64,000 bases of DNA from MGML01 sp034416335 (lineage in GTDB: Bacteria > Chloroflexota > Dehalococcoidia > Dehalococcoidales > UBA2162), in NCBI GenBank assembly GCA_034416335.1, contig DAOULV010000010.1, positions 62,001 through 126,000 of the forward strand. The letters run 5' to 3'. The translations under genes were made by a program, and so were the position numbers. The notes beneath the pieces were generated by a model that was not told the origin of the DNA, ran no database searches, and saw nothing but the letters and a program-made list of their open reading frames with translations. Positions 54,410 to 64,000 of the stretch are shown in pieces; the first letter of the stretch is position 1, and each line of letters starts with the position of its first letter.

Positions 54410-54880
54410 ATGAAAAGAACGAGGACAATCAAAACGATTAAGGTAAATGCTGATAAATGCACCGGCTGCCGGGCCTGCGAAGTGGCCTGCGCAGCCTACC
54501 ACGCCGAACCGAAATACAGTATCGTCAATCCGGCGAGGTCGCGTATACAGGTCTTTCGCTGTGAAGATACTGATATCTATCTGCCGATAAGAGCCGGTAA
54601 ATATACCGAAGTGGAATGTATCGGCAGAAATGTAACAATCATCGATGGAAAAGAATACGGCGAGTGCTCGTTCTGCCGTCAGGCATGCCCGTCCAGGGAA
54701 ATATTCCACGAGCCTGACTCCGGTCTTGCTCTGGAATGCGATATGTGCGGTGAACCCATGCCGGAAGACGGCCCTTTATGCGTTCAGTGGTGTGAAACCG
54801 AAGCTCTTGTCTATGACGAAGTTGAAGTGGAAGAAGAAGTAGAAGACGAGGATGAAACGGTAGTCGTGGAGGAACTTTAA
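54410..54880 (+). CDS. Polyferredoxin subunit of the AOR complex (BamC-like)
   Basis: 156 residues from the ATG at 54410 (AAAGGGA upstream). CTGCRACEVACAAYH near the N-terminus, CSFCRQACPS, and CDMCGEPMPE...CVQWC in the rest give three cluster motifs, as in DMSO-reductase/BamC-type ferredoxins. The last 25 residues are strongly acidic (runs of Glu and Asp). It transfers electrons between the tungstoenzyme and HdrA. Its stop overlaps the HdrA start by one base (TAATG). Confidence 0.9.
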   Translation: MKRTRTIKTIKVNADKCTGCRACEVACAAYHAEPKYSIVNPARSRIQVFRCEDTDIYLPIRAGKYTEVECIGRNVTIIDGKEYGECSFCRQACPSREIFHEPDSGLALECDMCGEPMPEDGPLCVQWCETEALVYDEVEVEEEVEDEDETVVVEEL

Positions 54881-57800
54881 TGACAGATACCCCAAACTCT
54901 CCGGTAGGAGCAGTACTTGTCATAGGAGGAGGAATCAGCGGGATACAGTCGGCCCTTGATCTTGCCGATTCCGGTTTTAAGGTATATCTGGTTGAAAAAT
55001 CGCCGATGATCGGCGGTAAAATGGCTCAGCTGGATAAAACCTTCCCTACTCTCGATTGTTCCCTCTGAATACTCGGGCCTAAAATGGCGGATGCCGGTCG
55101 GCATCCCAACATTAAAATCCTGGCTAACACCGAGGTTGAAAAGGTTGAAGGTGAAGCCGGTAACTTCACCGTTACGGTATTACGGAAACCCCGCTATGTC
55201 GATGAAGATATCTGTGTCGGCTGCAGGAACTGCGCTACCTATTGTCCGTATACTGTTTCGAATCCTTTCGATGAGAACCTTGGTCCTGCCAAGGCCATCG
55301 ATATCTGGTGTCCTCAGGCAATCCCTGCTTCTGCTGCGGTTAATCGGGAAGCCTGCCTGTATTTCGATGATAAATGCACCATATGCAAATCCGTCTGCCA
55401 GGCTAAGGCAATCGACTTCAAGCAGAAAAAGAAGAGAGGAATAATGCATGTCGGGGCTATAATCGTCAGCCCCGGATATGAAATATTCGATGCTAAACTG
55501 GCCGGAGCTTACGGTTACGGACGAATGAAGAATGTCGTCAACAGCCTCGAATTCGAACGAATGTCTAATGCTTCTGGACCTTTTGAAGGCGAGGTTGTTC
55601 GCTTATCCGACGGTAAAATCCCCAGGAAAATTGCCTGGCTGCAGTGCGTAGGGTCGCGCGATTCCGGTCTGGGAAATACCTATTGTTCGGGAATATGCTG
55701 TACCTACGCCCTCAAGCAGATGATTCTGGCGAAGAACCACAATCCCGATACCGAAGTAGCCATTTTTCACAATGATATCAGGACATTCGGTAAGGGATTC
55801 GAAGATTTTTACAATCGAGCCAGAGAAATGGAAGGGGCCCGTTTTATCAGAAAACGTATCTCTTCGGTAAAAGAAAACAAGCAGAATAATAACCTTATTG
55901 TTACTTATATCTCCGACGACCACACCGTACAGGAAGAGGAATTCGATATGATAGTACTCTCCGTCGGTATGAGTCCGGCTAAGGACAACAATGTTCTGGC
56001 TGAAATAATGGGATTCGAGTTAAATAAACACGGTTTCTGTGAAATTGAAAGCTTGACCCCTAATGAAATCACCGGCAGACCGGGAATATATCCCGCCGCG
56101 GCGTTTACCGCTCCGATAGATATCCCCGACTCTATAAGCTCTGCCGGCGGTTCCGGAGCTATGGCAGCACAACTGCTGTCGAGTCAGAGATGGTCACTTG
56201 CTCAGACCAAAATTTACCCGGATGAAAAATCCGTTGAAGGCGAAGAACCACGCATAGGCGTATTTGTGTGCAACTGCGGTACCAATATCGGTGGGGTCGC
56301 CGATGTTCCTGAACTGGTTGAGTACGCTTCTACCCTTGATGACGTAGTATACAGTGAGGAACACACCATTTCCTGCGGGTCCGACTCTCTTCGCAAAATT
56401 ACCGAAGCTATCAAGTCAAAAGACTTGAACCGTGTAGTAGTAGCAGCCTGTACCCCGCGAGACCATGAAACTGTTTTCCGCGAAGCTCTTCGTGAAGCCG
56501 GTCTTAATCCTTATCTCCTGGATATGGCTAATATCAGAGAACACTGTACCTGGGTGCATTCCATGGAGAAAGAAGAAGCCACGGAGAAAGCTAAGGATAC
56601 CATCGCCATGTCCGTCGCCCGTGCCCGTAACCTGACGGAATTGGAAGAACTGGAACTTCCGGTAAATCCTAAAGGATTTGTCCTCGGCGGCGGTCTTTCC
56701 GGTATGAATGTGGCTCTATCACTGGCAAGGCAGGGGTTCGAGGTCTATCTTGTTGAGAAAGAAAACGAACTTGGCGGACATCTCAGGCATATTCACTATA
56801 CCCTCGAAGGACAGGAAGTCCAGCCATATTTACGGCAGCTTATATCCGATGTGGAGAACGAGAAGAATATTACCCTTTATAAGGGGTATGAACTGACGAA
56901 TTTTGCCGGATATATCGGTAACTTCAAGAGCACACTGGTAAAAACGGGTGAAACTGACACCGAACCGATAGAATTACAGCACGGTATCACTATAATCGCT
57001 ACCGGCGGCAGTTCATACACTCCCGTAGAATATAGCTACGAACAGAGTCCCCGTGTTGTAACCCAGCAGGAACTGGAAGAGATGGTTAGCTCCGGAACTC
57101 TGCTGGAAAACATAAACCAGGTGGCTATGATCCAATGTGTCGGCGCCAGAAACGAGGAACACGGCTATTGCAGCCGGATATGCTGCGGCGAAGCTCTCAA
57201 GAACGCATTAAAGCTTAAACAGATTAATCCTGATGTTGAGGTTACTGTTTTTTACCGCGATATGCGGGCCTATGGGTTCAAGGAAGACTATTACCTCGAA
57301 GCCCGGGATAAAGGTGTCCTGTTCATCCAGTACGAACCCGAAAAGCAGCCGGAAGTATCGATAAACGGTGATAGCCTCTCATTGAAATATTACGATTCTA
57401 CTATCAATATGGAAGGTGAAATCAGACCCGACCTCCTGGTATTGAGTACTCCGGTAGTTCCCGACGGCAACCAGGAATTGTCGCAGTTACTCAGACTTCC
57501 GTTAACCGGCGACGGCTTCTTTATGGAAGCCCATATGAAACTCAGACCGCTTGATTTTGCCACCGACGGTGTATTTCTCTGCGGAATGGCACAGTATCCG
57601 AAAGATATTCCCGATTCCATTAATCAGGCGAAAGGCGCGGCACTCCGGGCTGCGACCATTCTCTCAAAGGACACCATCGTTGCCAGCGGTGCCATTTGTG
57701 ACGTGAACCGGGAAGACTGTATCGGCTGCGGACTATGCACCAGGGGCTGCCCGTATAATGCTATCGAAATGCTTGAAACGGATGAAGGCAAGGTTGCTAA

Positions 57801-58446
57801 CGTGATAGCCGCCGCCTGTAAGGGATGCGGCGTCTGCAATGCCGTCTGTCCCACTCAAGCCATATCACTCAACCACTTTACCGACCAGCAGATATTCTCG
57901 CAGATTGAAGCAGCCTATTCGGTGCCGATAGATGAATCCAAGCCCAGGATATTGACTATTCTATGCAACTGGTGCGGCTATGCAGCTGCAGACCTTGCCG
58001 GGGTGTCCAGGATTCAGTATGCATCGAATACGCGTGCCATAAGAGTCCTGTGTTCCGGTCGAGTACATCCCAAATTTGTTTACGATGCTTTTCTGAAAGG
58101 TATGGATGCCGTACTTGTTGTCGGCTGTCATCCGGCTGACTGTCACTATATCTCCGGTGTCCAGCAGCAGATACGTTCCGTCCCGATTACTCGAAAAAGC
58201 CTGGAGAAAATAGGTATCGAACCATCCAGGCTCCAGCTTGAATTTGCATCCGCTGCGGAAGGAGCTGCTTTTGCGGCGATAATCAATAATTATAACGATG
58301 AAATATCCAGACTCGGTCACCTCGGGTTAACCGATGAACAGAGAGAGGAACTTCAAACTCTAAGAGACAAGAAGACACAGCCGAAGAAGAAAGGAAAGGC
58401 CGGAAGTGCAGCAGCCACTGACGACGGAGAAAATACCGGTTCGTAA
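54880..58446 (+). CDS. hdrA: Selenocysteine HdrA-HdrA-MvhD fusion, UGA at 55066-55068
   Basis: 1188 residues if UGA codon 63 is read as Sec. The sequence around it is TFPTLDC-S-L-Sec-ILGPKM; the 48918 paralogue has TFPTLDC-A-S-Cys-IFTP, so Sec replaces a conserved cysteine. A hairpin GGATGCC-GGTC-GGCATCC starts 21 nt after the UGA and its GGTC loop matches known bacterial SECIS loops. Domains: FAD site GGGISGIQSALD, clusters CVGCRNCATYCP and CTICKSVC, a second HdrA half with GGGLSGMNVALS, ferredoxin pair CIGCGLCTRGCP and CKGCGVCNAVCP, then MvhD (LCNWCGYAAADLAG) fused at the C-terminus. Sec-containing HdrA is known in methanogens. The stop overlaps the next gene (58406). Confidence 0.92.
55089..55106 (+). 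promoter_or_regulatory. SECIS-like hairpin of the HdrA selenoprotein
   Basis: A perfect 7-bp stem GGATGCC (55089-55095) / GGCATCC (55100-55106) with loop GGTC (55096-55099). The loop lies 28-31 nt after the UGA. The E. coli fdhF SECIS also has a GGUC(U) loop, needed for SelB binding. Confidence 0.8.
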
Positions 58447-58984
58447 TAACGAATTCGCAAAGAAGATATCCGCTGAAGTCAGGTATCTTAATCGCTGTTA
58501 CCAGTGTTCAATGTGCAGCGACGGATGCCCTGTTGCTTACGCGATGGACTATTACCCCAACCAGATTATTCACCTTGTACGGCTGGGAATTAAAGATAGG
58601 GTGTTGAACAGCACCACAATCTGGCTGTGCGCTTCATGCGAGACCTGTGCAACACGCTGCCCCAACGAAATAGATATAGTCGGGCTTATGGACACTCTTC
58701 GTGAGGAATCGGGAAAATTCGGTATAAACAGTTCGGTAAGTAATATCCTGAAATTTCACCAGGCTTTCATAGACCAGATAAAGAAAAGGGGCAGGATCGA
58801 CGAAGCCAGCCTGATGATTAGCTACGAGTTGAAGAGTCGTGAATTCCTTTCCGTCCCCAAAATTAAGGAACTGACAGCCCTGGCATTGGGCATGTTCAAG
58901 AAAGGAAAGATTAAGCTGCCTTCCCTGAAAAAACACTCCACCGGGGAGATTAAATCTATTTACAAGAAAGTATTCAGTCGTTGA
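58406..58984 (+). CDS. hdrC: Heterodisulfide-reductase subunit C-like
   Basis: 192 residues from a GTG at 58406, which overlaps the end of the HdrA-MvhD gene by 41 bp. The two clusters are CYQCSMCSDGCP (31-42) and CASCETCATRCPNE. Its N-terminal spacing (30 residues before CYQC) is the guide used to fix the start of the other HdrC (43750). The C-terminus is lysine-rich. It connects HdrA with HdrB. Confidence 0.92.
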   Translation: MQQPLTTEKIPVRNNEFAKKISAEVRYLNRCYQCSMCSDGCPVAYAMDYYPNQIIHLVRLGIKDRVLNSTTIWLCASCETCATRCPNEIDIVGLMDTLREESGKFGINSSVSNILKFHQAFIDQIKKRGRIDEASLMISYELKSREFLSVPKIKELTALALGMFKKGKIKLPSLKKHSTGEIKSIYKKVFSR

Positions 58985-59009
58985 TGAATCGACCGCAGGC
59001 AAAAGAATA

Positions 59010-59876
59010 ATGACGAAATATGCTTATTATCCGGGATGTACGGCAACATCCACTTCAGTAGAATACGAAGAATCTGTCCGGGAAATCGCCGGATATCTCG
59101 ATATTGAGTTTGCGGAAATACCGGACTGGACTTGCTGCGGAGCCAGTTCCGGCCACATTATCAATCAGGAGCTTTCACTGGCGCTTCCTTCCCGTAATCT
59201 TGCCCTTGCTGAAAAGATGAACCTGGATATCGTCGCATCCTGCCCTGCCTGCTCGCTTCGGTTGAAAACCGCCGGGTATGAACTCGCTAAAGATATGGAA
59301 CTGAAGGCGAAAATAGAAGAAGACATTGGTTCCAGGCTAAGCCTTTCACAAAAATCACGCCATATCCTTGAAATTCTTTACCAGGATACAGGAATAGATG
59401 TAATCAGACAAAAGGTCGTCAGACCTCTGCAGGGACTGAAAGTCGTTACGTATTACGGCTGTTATCTTGTCCGTCCCCCGGAAGTCACCGGATTCGATAA
59501 TCCGGAAAATCCGGTGGTGATGGACGAAATAATGAGAGCGCTCGGAGCGGAAGTGATTGACTGGTCGTATAAGGTAGACTGCTGCGGAGGTTCTCTCTCC
59601 ATTGCGGCTCCTGAGATAGTACAAAAACTATCAGGGAAAATAGTCCAGGGAGCAAAGGATGTCGGCGCCGACCTTATAGTTAGTGCCTGCGGTATATGCC
59701 AGCTTAACCTGGACATGCGCCAGCCAAAGGATAACGGTGCGGAACCGGTCCCGGTACTCTATTTCAGCGAGTTAATGGCACACGCGTTCGGCAGTAACAG
59801 TCTGAAAAAGTGGGCAGTAAAACATTTCGTCGATCCATCGGATAAGTTATCCGGGCTAGGGCTTCTCAGGATCTAG
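59010..59876 (+). CDS. hdrB: Heterodisulfide-reductase subunit B-like (CCG domains)
   Basis: 288 residues with the two CCG motifs: YYPGCTATSTS with WTCCGASSGH and CPACSLRLKTAG; then YYGCYLVRPPEVTGFDN with YKVDCCGGSLS and SACGICQLNLDMRQ. Close paralogue of the 42884 protein. It ends 4 bp into the end of the convergent PaaX gene. In a BamB-style complex this position is taken by the BamD-like subunit. Confidence 0.92.
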   Translation: MTKYAYYPGCTATSTSVEYEESVREIAGYLDIEFAEIPDWTCCGASSGHIINQELSLALPSRNLALAEKMNLDIVASCPACSLRLKTAGYELAKDMELKAKIEEDIGSRLSLSQKSRHILEILYQDTGIDVIRQKVVRPLQGLKVVTYYGCYLVRPPEVTGFDNPENPVVMDEIMRALGAEVIDWSYKVDCCGGSLSIAAPEIVQKLSGKIVQGAKDVGADLIVSACGICQLNLDMRQPKDNGAEPVPVLYFSELMAHAFGSNSLKKWAVKHFVDPSDKLSGLGLLRI

Positions 59877-60694
59877 TATTCCGCCAGGACTGAATCGAAA
59901 TACTGGTTGGCTTTTTCGGTCAGTATTTCGTGATACTCATCGAACAGGTCTATTGCTTCTGTTCTCAGCCAGTTTTTAGGCAACAATTCTCCAGGAAGGT
60001 CGGGATCCAGGTACGGTAATCTCCTGTAATCGTCGATTAACTTGAATCTCTCGACGAAGTACTCACTGGAATCTATTTCATCTCCCTTATTTAGCCGTTC
60101 CTGATGAGACTGCATTCTTTTACGGTATTCTTTGATAAATGCATCGTACCGTTTGTGGATTTTCCGAAGATCCCAGCACCTGGCGACGATTCCGGCCGGA
60201 TTATTTGAATTTTTTGTCCTTGTCTGAAATACCTGCAGGAACGGTTTTATTTTTAGCTTTTCGGCAAGTTCAAGAACTTCATCGATCAGATCGTGAGGAG
60301 ATATCCAGGTAGCGGTGGTGAGAGGGCCGAAGCCCATCCAGGAGAGTTCTCTACGCAGTCTATCCCGTGCTTCACGGTTTTCCTCGGGGATGTAATATAC
60401 TACCAGGTTCCAGAGTCCGTCCCATTTCGTACGTCTTCGTTCGAATATCCTTCTCTCACCTTTGTGCATCAATGCCAGCCCCTCTTCACTGAGTGAATAA
60501 TAGCTGCGCGACTTATTGCGGCGGACCTTCAATATTCCGGCACGGCACATACGCGAAACCGCCGATCTGATAGAATTCTCGGAAAGACCGAAGTTGCTCA
60601 GGAGAGCAATTAGACTACCTATTCCTATCTCACCGCCTCTATGACGGACGTAGTCACCATAGAGTGTGAGCATTGCAGACCTAGGACCGAACAA
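59873..60694 (-). CDS. PaaX-family transcriptional regulator
   Basis: 273 residues. Winged-helix N-terminus (IALLSNFGLSENSIRSAVSRM, about 28-48) and the PaaX central domain (WDGLWNLVVYYIPEENREARDRLR), then the C-terminal PaaX_C-like region. PaaX represses phenylacetate degradation and binds phenylacetyl-CoA; homologues sense other aryl- or acyl-CoA. Convergent with the AOR-Hdr operon, so it may regulate that operon or itself. Its upstream region holds inverted repeats (60740-60825). Confidence 0.9.
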   Translation of the reverse strand: MFGPRSAMLTLYGDYVRHRGGEIGIGSLIALLSNFGLSENSIRSAVSRMCRAGILKVRRNKSRSYYSLSEEGLALMHKGERRIFERRRTKWDGLWNLVVYYIPEENREARDRLRRELSWMGFGPLTTATWISPHDLIDEVLELAEKLKIKPFLQVFQTRTKNSNNPAGIVARCWDLRKIHKRYDAFIKEYRKRMQSHQERLNKGDEIDSSEYFVERFKLIDDYRRLPYLDPDLPGELLPKNWLRTEAIDLFDEYHEILTEKANQYFDSVLAEY

Positions 60695-60739
60695 AGTATG
60701 TCACCATTAGCATATAGCGTTATTTATGCGATAGATTAT

Positions 60740-60848
60740 GTTAACACGTGACGTTATCAGTGTCAACACAGATATTCTGTCAAAATATTCACCTACCGTA
60801 TAGCATGTGTGAATATTTGTTGACAAAATTACTTCATAGGGTTAGAGT
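60740..60848. promoter_or_regulatory. Inverted repeats and promoter between PaaX and the sensor gene
   Basis: Two inverted repeats lie upstream of paaX: GTTAACAC/GTGTCAAC (60740-60767, one mismatch) and AATATTCAC/GTGAATATT (60784-60817, perfect 9-bp arms). A TTGACA (60820-60825) with a TAGAGT 17 nt later (60843-60848) faces the sensor gene. The repeats are the right kind of site for PaaX auto-repression, but binding is not shown. Confidence 0.5.
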
Positions 60849-60915
60849 ATACAAACCGAACATAATATACATAATCTAATCGTTATGTCTCATTGTATAT
60901 ACCGGAATTGGGCTA

Positions 60916-63900
60916 ATGACAAAAATAAAGAATAAATTCCTGTTTATTCTTCTTTTCGTTTTCCTCTATATTGTATTAATTCCGGGTATTGCGTCCCTCG
61001 CGGATGAACAAAAAATCGTCCGCGTAGGGATATATGAGAATGAACCAAAAATATTTACCGGCAGGGATGGGCATCCTTCGGGATTCTGGCCGGATATCAT
61101 TAGTTATATCGCCAATGCCGAAGGATGGGAGATTAAATACGTTCCCGGCACATGGAGCCAATGTCTGGAAAGACTCGCTAATAATGAAATCGATATCATG
61201 CCGGACGTTGCCTTCACCGAAGAAAGAAACCGCTTATATCTGTTCACATTCGAACCCGTATATACCAGCTGGTCGAGAGTATTTACCAGAAAAGGAATTG
61301 GTATCCAGTCTGTAATCGACCTCGAAGGCAGGAAAGTTGCCGTTCTTCAAGCCAGTGTAAATTACGAAGGTCCTGAGGGGATTAAAACTCTTACTCAGAG
61401 CTTTGGAATAACCTGTACGTTTATCGAAGTCGATAGCTATTCGGAAGTATTTCAACTCGTAAAAATCGGAGAAGTCGATGCCGGTGTTACCAGCAAGGAT
61501 TTCGGTAATCAACATCAAGATGAATATAACCTTGTTGAAACACCCATTCTCTTTCAACCTTCCAGTTTATATTTTGCTTTACCGGTACATTCCGATTCTA
61601 CGGCACTGCTTGCGGAAAGAATAGATTTCCACATCAGGCAACTCAAAGCGGACCCGGAATCTATTTACTATAAATCGGTCGAAACGTGGCTTGGTGGCAC
61701 AGCCATTGCGAAAACCGTATTTCCCGAGTGGTTGAAATGGGTCCTCGGGAGTATCGGAGTACTGCTTTTGTTCTTTATTGTGGGTAGTATCATACTCCGC
61801 TTTCAGGTCAGGTCCAGAACCAGAGAACTCGCGGAAAACCTGGAAAAACGTATTGAAGCTGATAAAGCACTGGAAGAATCGGAAGAAAAATACCGCACCT
61901 TCGTCGAGCGTTCCAAAGATGGCATCTGTATTATTCAGGATGGAAAACTCGTGTACATAAACTCCAGCCTGGTGGAAATGTCCGGGTATACTTATGACGA
62001 GTTAATCAATACGAATTTTACAGATCATGTTCACCCTGACGAACTGGCTGAGATAACAAAACGATATACCAGACGTATGGCAGGTAATACTGTTCCTTCG
62101 ATATATGAAACCGTTCTCAAACGTAAGGATAAAAGCGATCTGCAGGTGGAACTTAACGCCGGCATTATCACCTATCAGGACAGGCCTGCAGACCTGATTA
62201 TGGCACGCGACATATCAGAACGCAAATTAATGGAAGAATCCATCCAGTTAAGCGAAGAGTATTACCGATCCATCGTATCCGCGTCTCCGGACGGTATTGC
62301 ATTAATCGATAGGGACGGACTATTTTCTTATGTTTCAGAGAAGATGGTCAGCTTACTCGGTGTGGATAATGAAAGTGAGTTGATAGGTAATTCGCCGCTG
62401 GGATGGCTGGTACCCGAGCAGCGCGAAAAAGCCCGAACAGATATTCAATATGTTCTTCAGGAAGAGGCTTTAATACGTGACGAACAATACCTGATGCTAA
62501 AAAAGGACGGCTCCAGCTTCTGGGTAGCAGTCAGCTCATCTTTAGTCAAGGACAATCGTGGAAATCCTGTTTATATAATGGCTGTTGTTCGTGATATCAC
62601 CGAACAAAAAAAGGCTAGGGAAGAGCTGCAGATTGAAAAGGAGAAAGCTGAAGAATACCTGGCTATTGCCGAAGTAATCCTCCTTGTAATCGATGATGAG
62701 CAGCATGTAACGATGATTAATCGAAAAGGATGCGAAATACTCGGATATGAAAGCCATGAAATCATCGGCACAAACTGGTTCGAAAATTATCTTCCGGAAA
62801 GATACCAGGGGCAGATATATGAATACTGGGATCAACTTAAACTCGGTATTGCCGAGGGACTGACTTCTTTTGAAAATCCGGTTATAACCAGAGGCGGTGA
62901 AGAACGGCTAATAGCCTGGAATAATACCATTCTCAGGGATATGGATGGAAATTTTACAGGCACACTCAGTTCGGGCCAGGATATCACCGAACAGAAACAG
63001 GCAGAGGAAGCACTTAAAGAATCAGAAGAGAAGAATCGTATTTTCACCGAATTAACATCGGATTACGTTTATGTTTATAACCGGGATGAAAAAGGAAATA
63101 TGAAGCTTGACTGGATCGGTGGAGCCTTTGAAAAAACGACGGGATACACGCTCGATGAATACCGGAAATTAACAGAATCCTCGACCAATATACATCCCGA
63201 AGATATTTCGATTATTCGGGAAAATTTCCAGAAAAATATCTCGGGTGAAACAACTACCACTGAAGTTCGTATTATTACAAAAGAGGGCAATACTCGCTGG
63301 ATAAGCAATCTCTCACAGCCAATCTGGAATGAAGATAAAAGCGAGATTATAGCTATTTATGGTACAGCCAAGGATATCACCGATAGAAAAATTATCGAGC
63401 AGAACCTTATTAACACTAACAGGGCGCTTACTGTCCTCAGCCAGTGTAACGAGGCACTGGTGCGCTCTATGGGCGAAGAAAGCCTTCTGAAGGAGGTCTG
63501 TCGAATAGTTGTGGAATCTGGCGGTTATCTGTATGCTCGCGTAAATTACAGAATCGATGATGATGTAAAATCTATACGCGCCGTTGCACAATTTGGGCTC
63601 GATGATTCTGTTCTGGGTAATACTTCTATCTCATGGTCAGATACTGAACTCGGACAGGGACCGACCGGTACGGCTATCCGCACCGGTGAAGTATGTGTAA
63701 TAGAAAACACTCTGACTGACCCGAAATTCGCTCCCTGGCGTAAAAGAGCGGAGAAATATGGATATTTATCGGCAGTATCATTACCGCTTAGCGATACTGA
63801 TACAACCTACGGAGCCCTGACTATTTACTCCGATGTCGTCAATGCCTTTACTCCCGACGAGATTAGTCTTCTCAGTGATATGGCGAATGACCTGTCTTAC

Positions 63901-64000
63901 GGAATTATTTCATCTAGAGCCAGATTCGAAAGAGATAAAGCTGAACAGGCTGTAAGAGATAACGAACAAAGATTGATTGACGCTCAAAACCTCGGGAGGA
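60916..64000 (+). CDS. Periplasmic-binding-domain, multi-PAS, GAF sensor protein (partial, runs off the right edge)
   Basis: The ATG at 60916 opens a frame with no stop in the window (1028 residues seen). An N-terminal signal/membrane segment (about 8-25) is followed by a bacterial extracellular solute-binding domain type 3 (about 30-265; IVRVGIYENEPKIF, GFWPDIISYIANAEGW). A membrane helix spans about 273-295, then a short coiled region. At least four PAS domains run from about 325 to 835 (motifs such as ITYQDRPADLIMARDISER), then a GAF domain (about 845-990, AVAQFGLDDSVLG). The output domain is beyond the edge; histidine kinase, GGDEF or HD-GYP is possible. It senses an outside ligand. Confidence 0.9.
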   Translation, partial: MTKIKNKFLFILLFVFLYIVLIPGIASLADEQKIVRVGIYENEPKIFTGRDGHPSGFWPDIISYIANAEGWEIKYVPGTWSQCLERLANNEIDIMPDVAFTEERNRLYLFTFEPVYTSWSRVFTRKGIGIQSVIDLEGRKVAVLQASVNYEGPEGIKTLTQSFGITCTFIEVDSYSEVFQLVKIGEVDAGVTSKDFGNQHQDEYNLVETPILFQPSSLYFALPVHSDSTALLAERIDFHIRQLKADPESIYYKSVETWLGGTAIAKTVFPEWLKWVLGSIGVLLLFFIVGSIILRFQVRSRTRELAENLEKRIEADKALEESEEKYRTFVERSKDGICIIQDGKLVYINSSLVEMSGYTYDELINTNFTDHVHPDELAEITKRYTRRMAGNTVPSIYETVLKRKDKSDLQVELNAGIITYQDRPADLIMARDISERKLMEESIQLSEEYYRSIVSASPDGIALIDRDGLFSYVSEKMVSLLGVDNESELIGNSPLGWLVPEQREKARTDIQYVLQEEALIRDEQYLMLKKDGSSFWVAVSSSLVKDNRGNPVYIMAVVRDITEQKKAREELQIEKEKAEEYLAIAEVILLVIDDEQHVTMINRKGCEILGYESHEIIGTNWFENYLPERYQGQIYEYWDQLKLGIAEGLTSFENPVITRGGEERLIAWNNTILRDMDGNFTGTLSSGQDITEQKQAEEALKESEEKNRIFTELTSDYVYVYNRDEKGNMKLDWIGGAFEKTTGYTLDEYRKLTESSTNIHPEDISIIRENFQKNISGETTTTEVRIITKEGNTRWISNLSQPIWNEDKSEIIAIYGTAKDITDRKIIEQNLINTNRALTVLSQCNEALVRSMGEESLLKEVCRIVVESGGYLYARVNYRIDDDVKSIRAVAQFGLDDSVLGNTSISWSDTELGQGPTGTAIRTGEVCVIENTLTDPKFAPWRKRAEKYGYLSAVSLPLSDTDTTYGALTIYSDVVNAFTPDEISLLSDMANDLSYGIISSRARFERDKAEQAVRDNEQRLIDAQNLGR

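Noticed and set aside
1..64000. CRISPR array
   Set aside because: No regularly spaced repeats of 23-37 bp were seen; the repeat clusters found are short octamers or palindromes.

Overview
The window looks like chromosome from a strictly anaerobic bacterium. The evidence is two Hdr-type flavin/iron-sulfur gene clusters, a tungsten aldehyde:ferredoxin-oxidoreductase-family enzyme with its ferredoxin, a molybdopterin oxidoreductase, HypA, and three genes with an in-frame UGA best read as selenocysteine. The gene content and the intergenic repeats resemble Dehalococcoidia (Chloroflexota) from sediment, but this is an inference: no rRNA or other phylogenetic marker was tested. A deltaproteobacterial or other anaerobic host is not excluded.

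Layout. 1-2.2 kb: a metallophosphoesterase (cut by the left edge) and hisS. 2.2-5.2 kb: a tRNA-Lys gene whose last 47 bp recur exactly at 5113-5159, bracketing an AT-rich insertion with a DUF1801 gene, a zinc phospholipase C-like gene and a small HTH gene. 5.4-11.6 kb: a likely conflict/defence zone with an AT-rich Ser/Thr-kinase-HD-hydrolase fusion facing an operon for a coiled-coil DUF4384 protein and a caspase-fold membrane protein. 12-22.8 kb: cysteine synthase, a first UGA-containing UGSC-like gene, DinB, EgtD, a molybdopterin oxidoreductase fused to a NifS-type cysteine desulfurase, SDR, HypA and a cysteine-rich Fe-S protein. 22.8-30.7 kb: polyol/sugar genes (dehydrogenases, epimerase, fucose-isomerase-like protein, two-subunit transketolase) with a second UGSC-like UGA gene among them. 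30.8-42.7 kb: mixed metabolism (PIG-L, nitroreductase, hydrolases, a TPP enzyme with MmgE/PrpD) and an FbpABC-type ABC transporter. 42.9-52.1 kb, minus strand: a seven-gene Hdr/MvhD/FrhB-like operon. 52.5-59.9 kb, plus strand and divergent from it: AOR, ferredoxin, selenocysteine HdrA-MvhD, HdrC and HdrB, followed by a PaaX-type repressor. 60.9-64 kb: a large SBP-PAS-GAF sensor protein cut by the right edge.

How the genes may work together. The two divergent Hdr operons share one 395-bp control region and probably handle low-potential electrons by flavin-based bifurcation or confurcation. The AOR-type enzyme plus PaaX suggests an aryl-CoA or aldehyde substrate, in the manner of BamB-type complexes. 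Selenocysteine appears in both the electron-transfer and UGSC-like proteins, so the genome must encode SelA/B/C/D elsewhere. Two iron-sulfur genes (16572-19970 and 43750-44307) appear to start at AUA, because the conserved N-terminal cluster cysteines lie upstream of every standard start codon.
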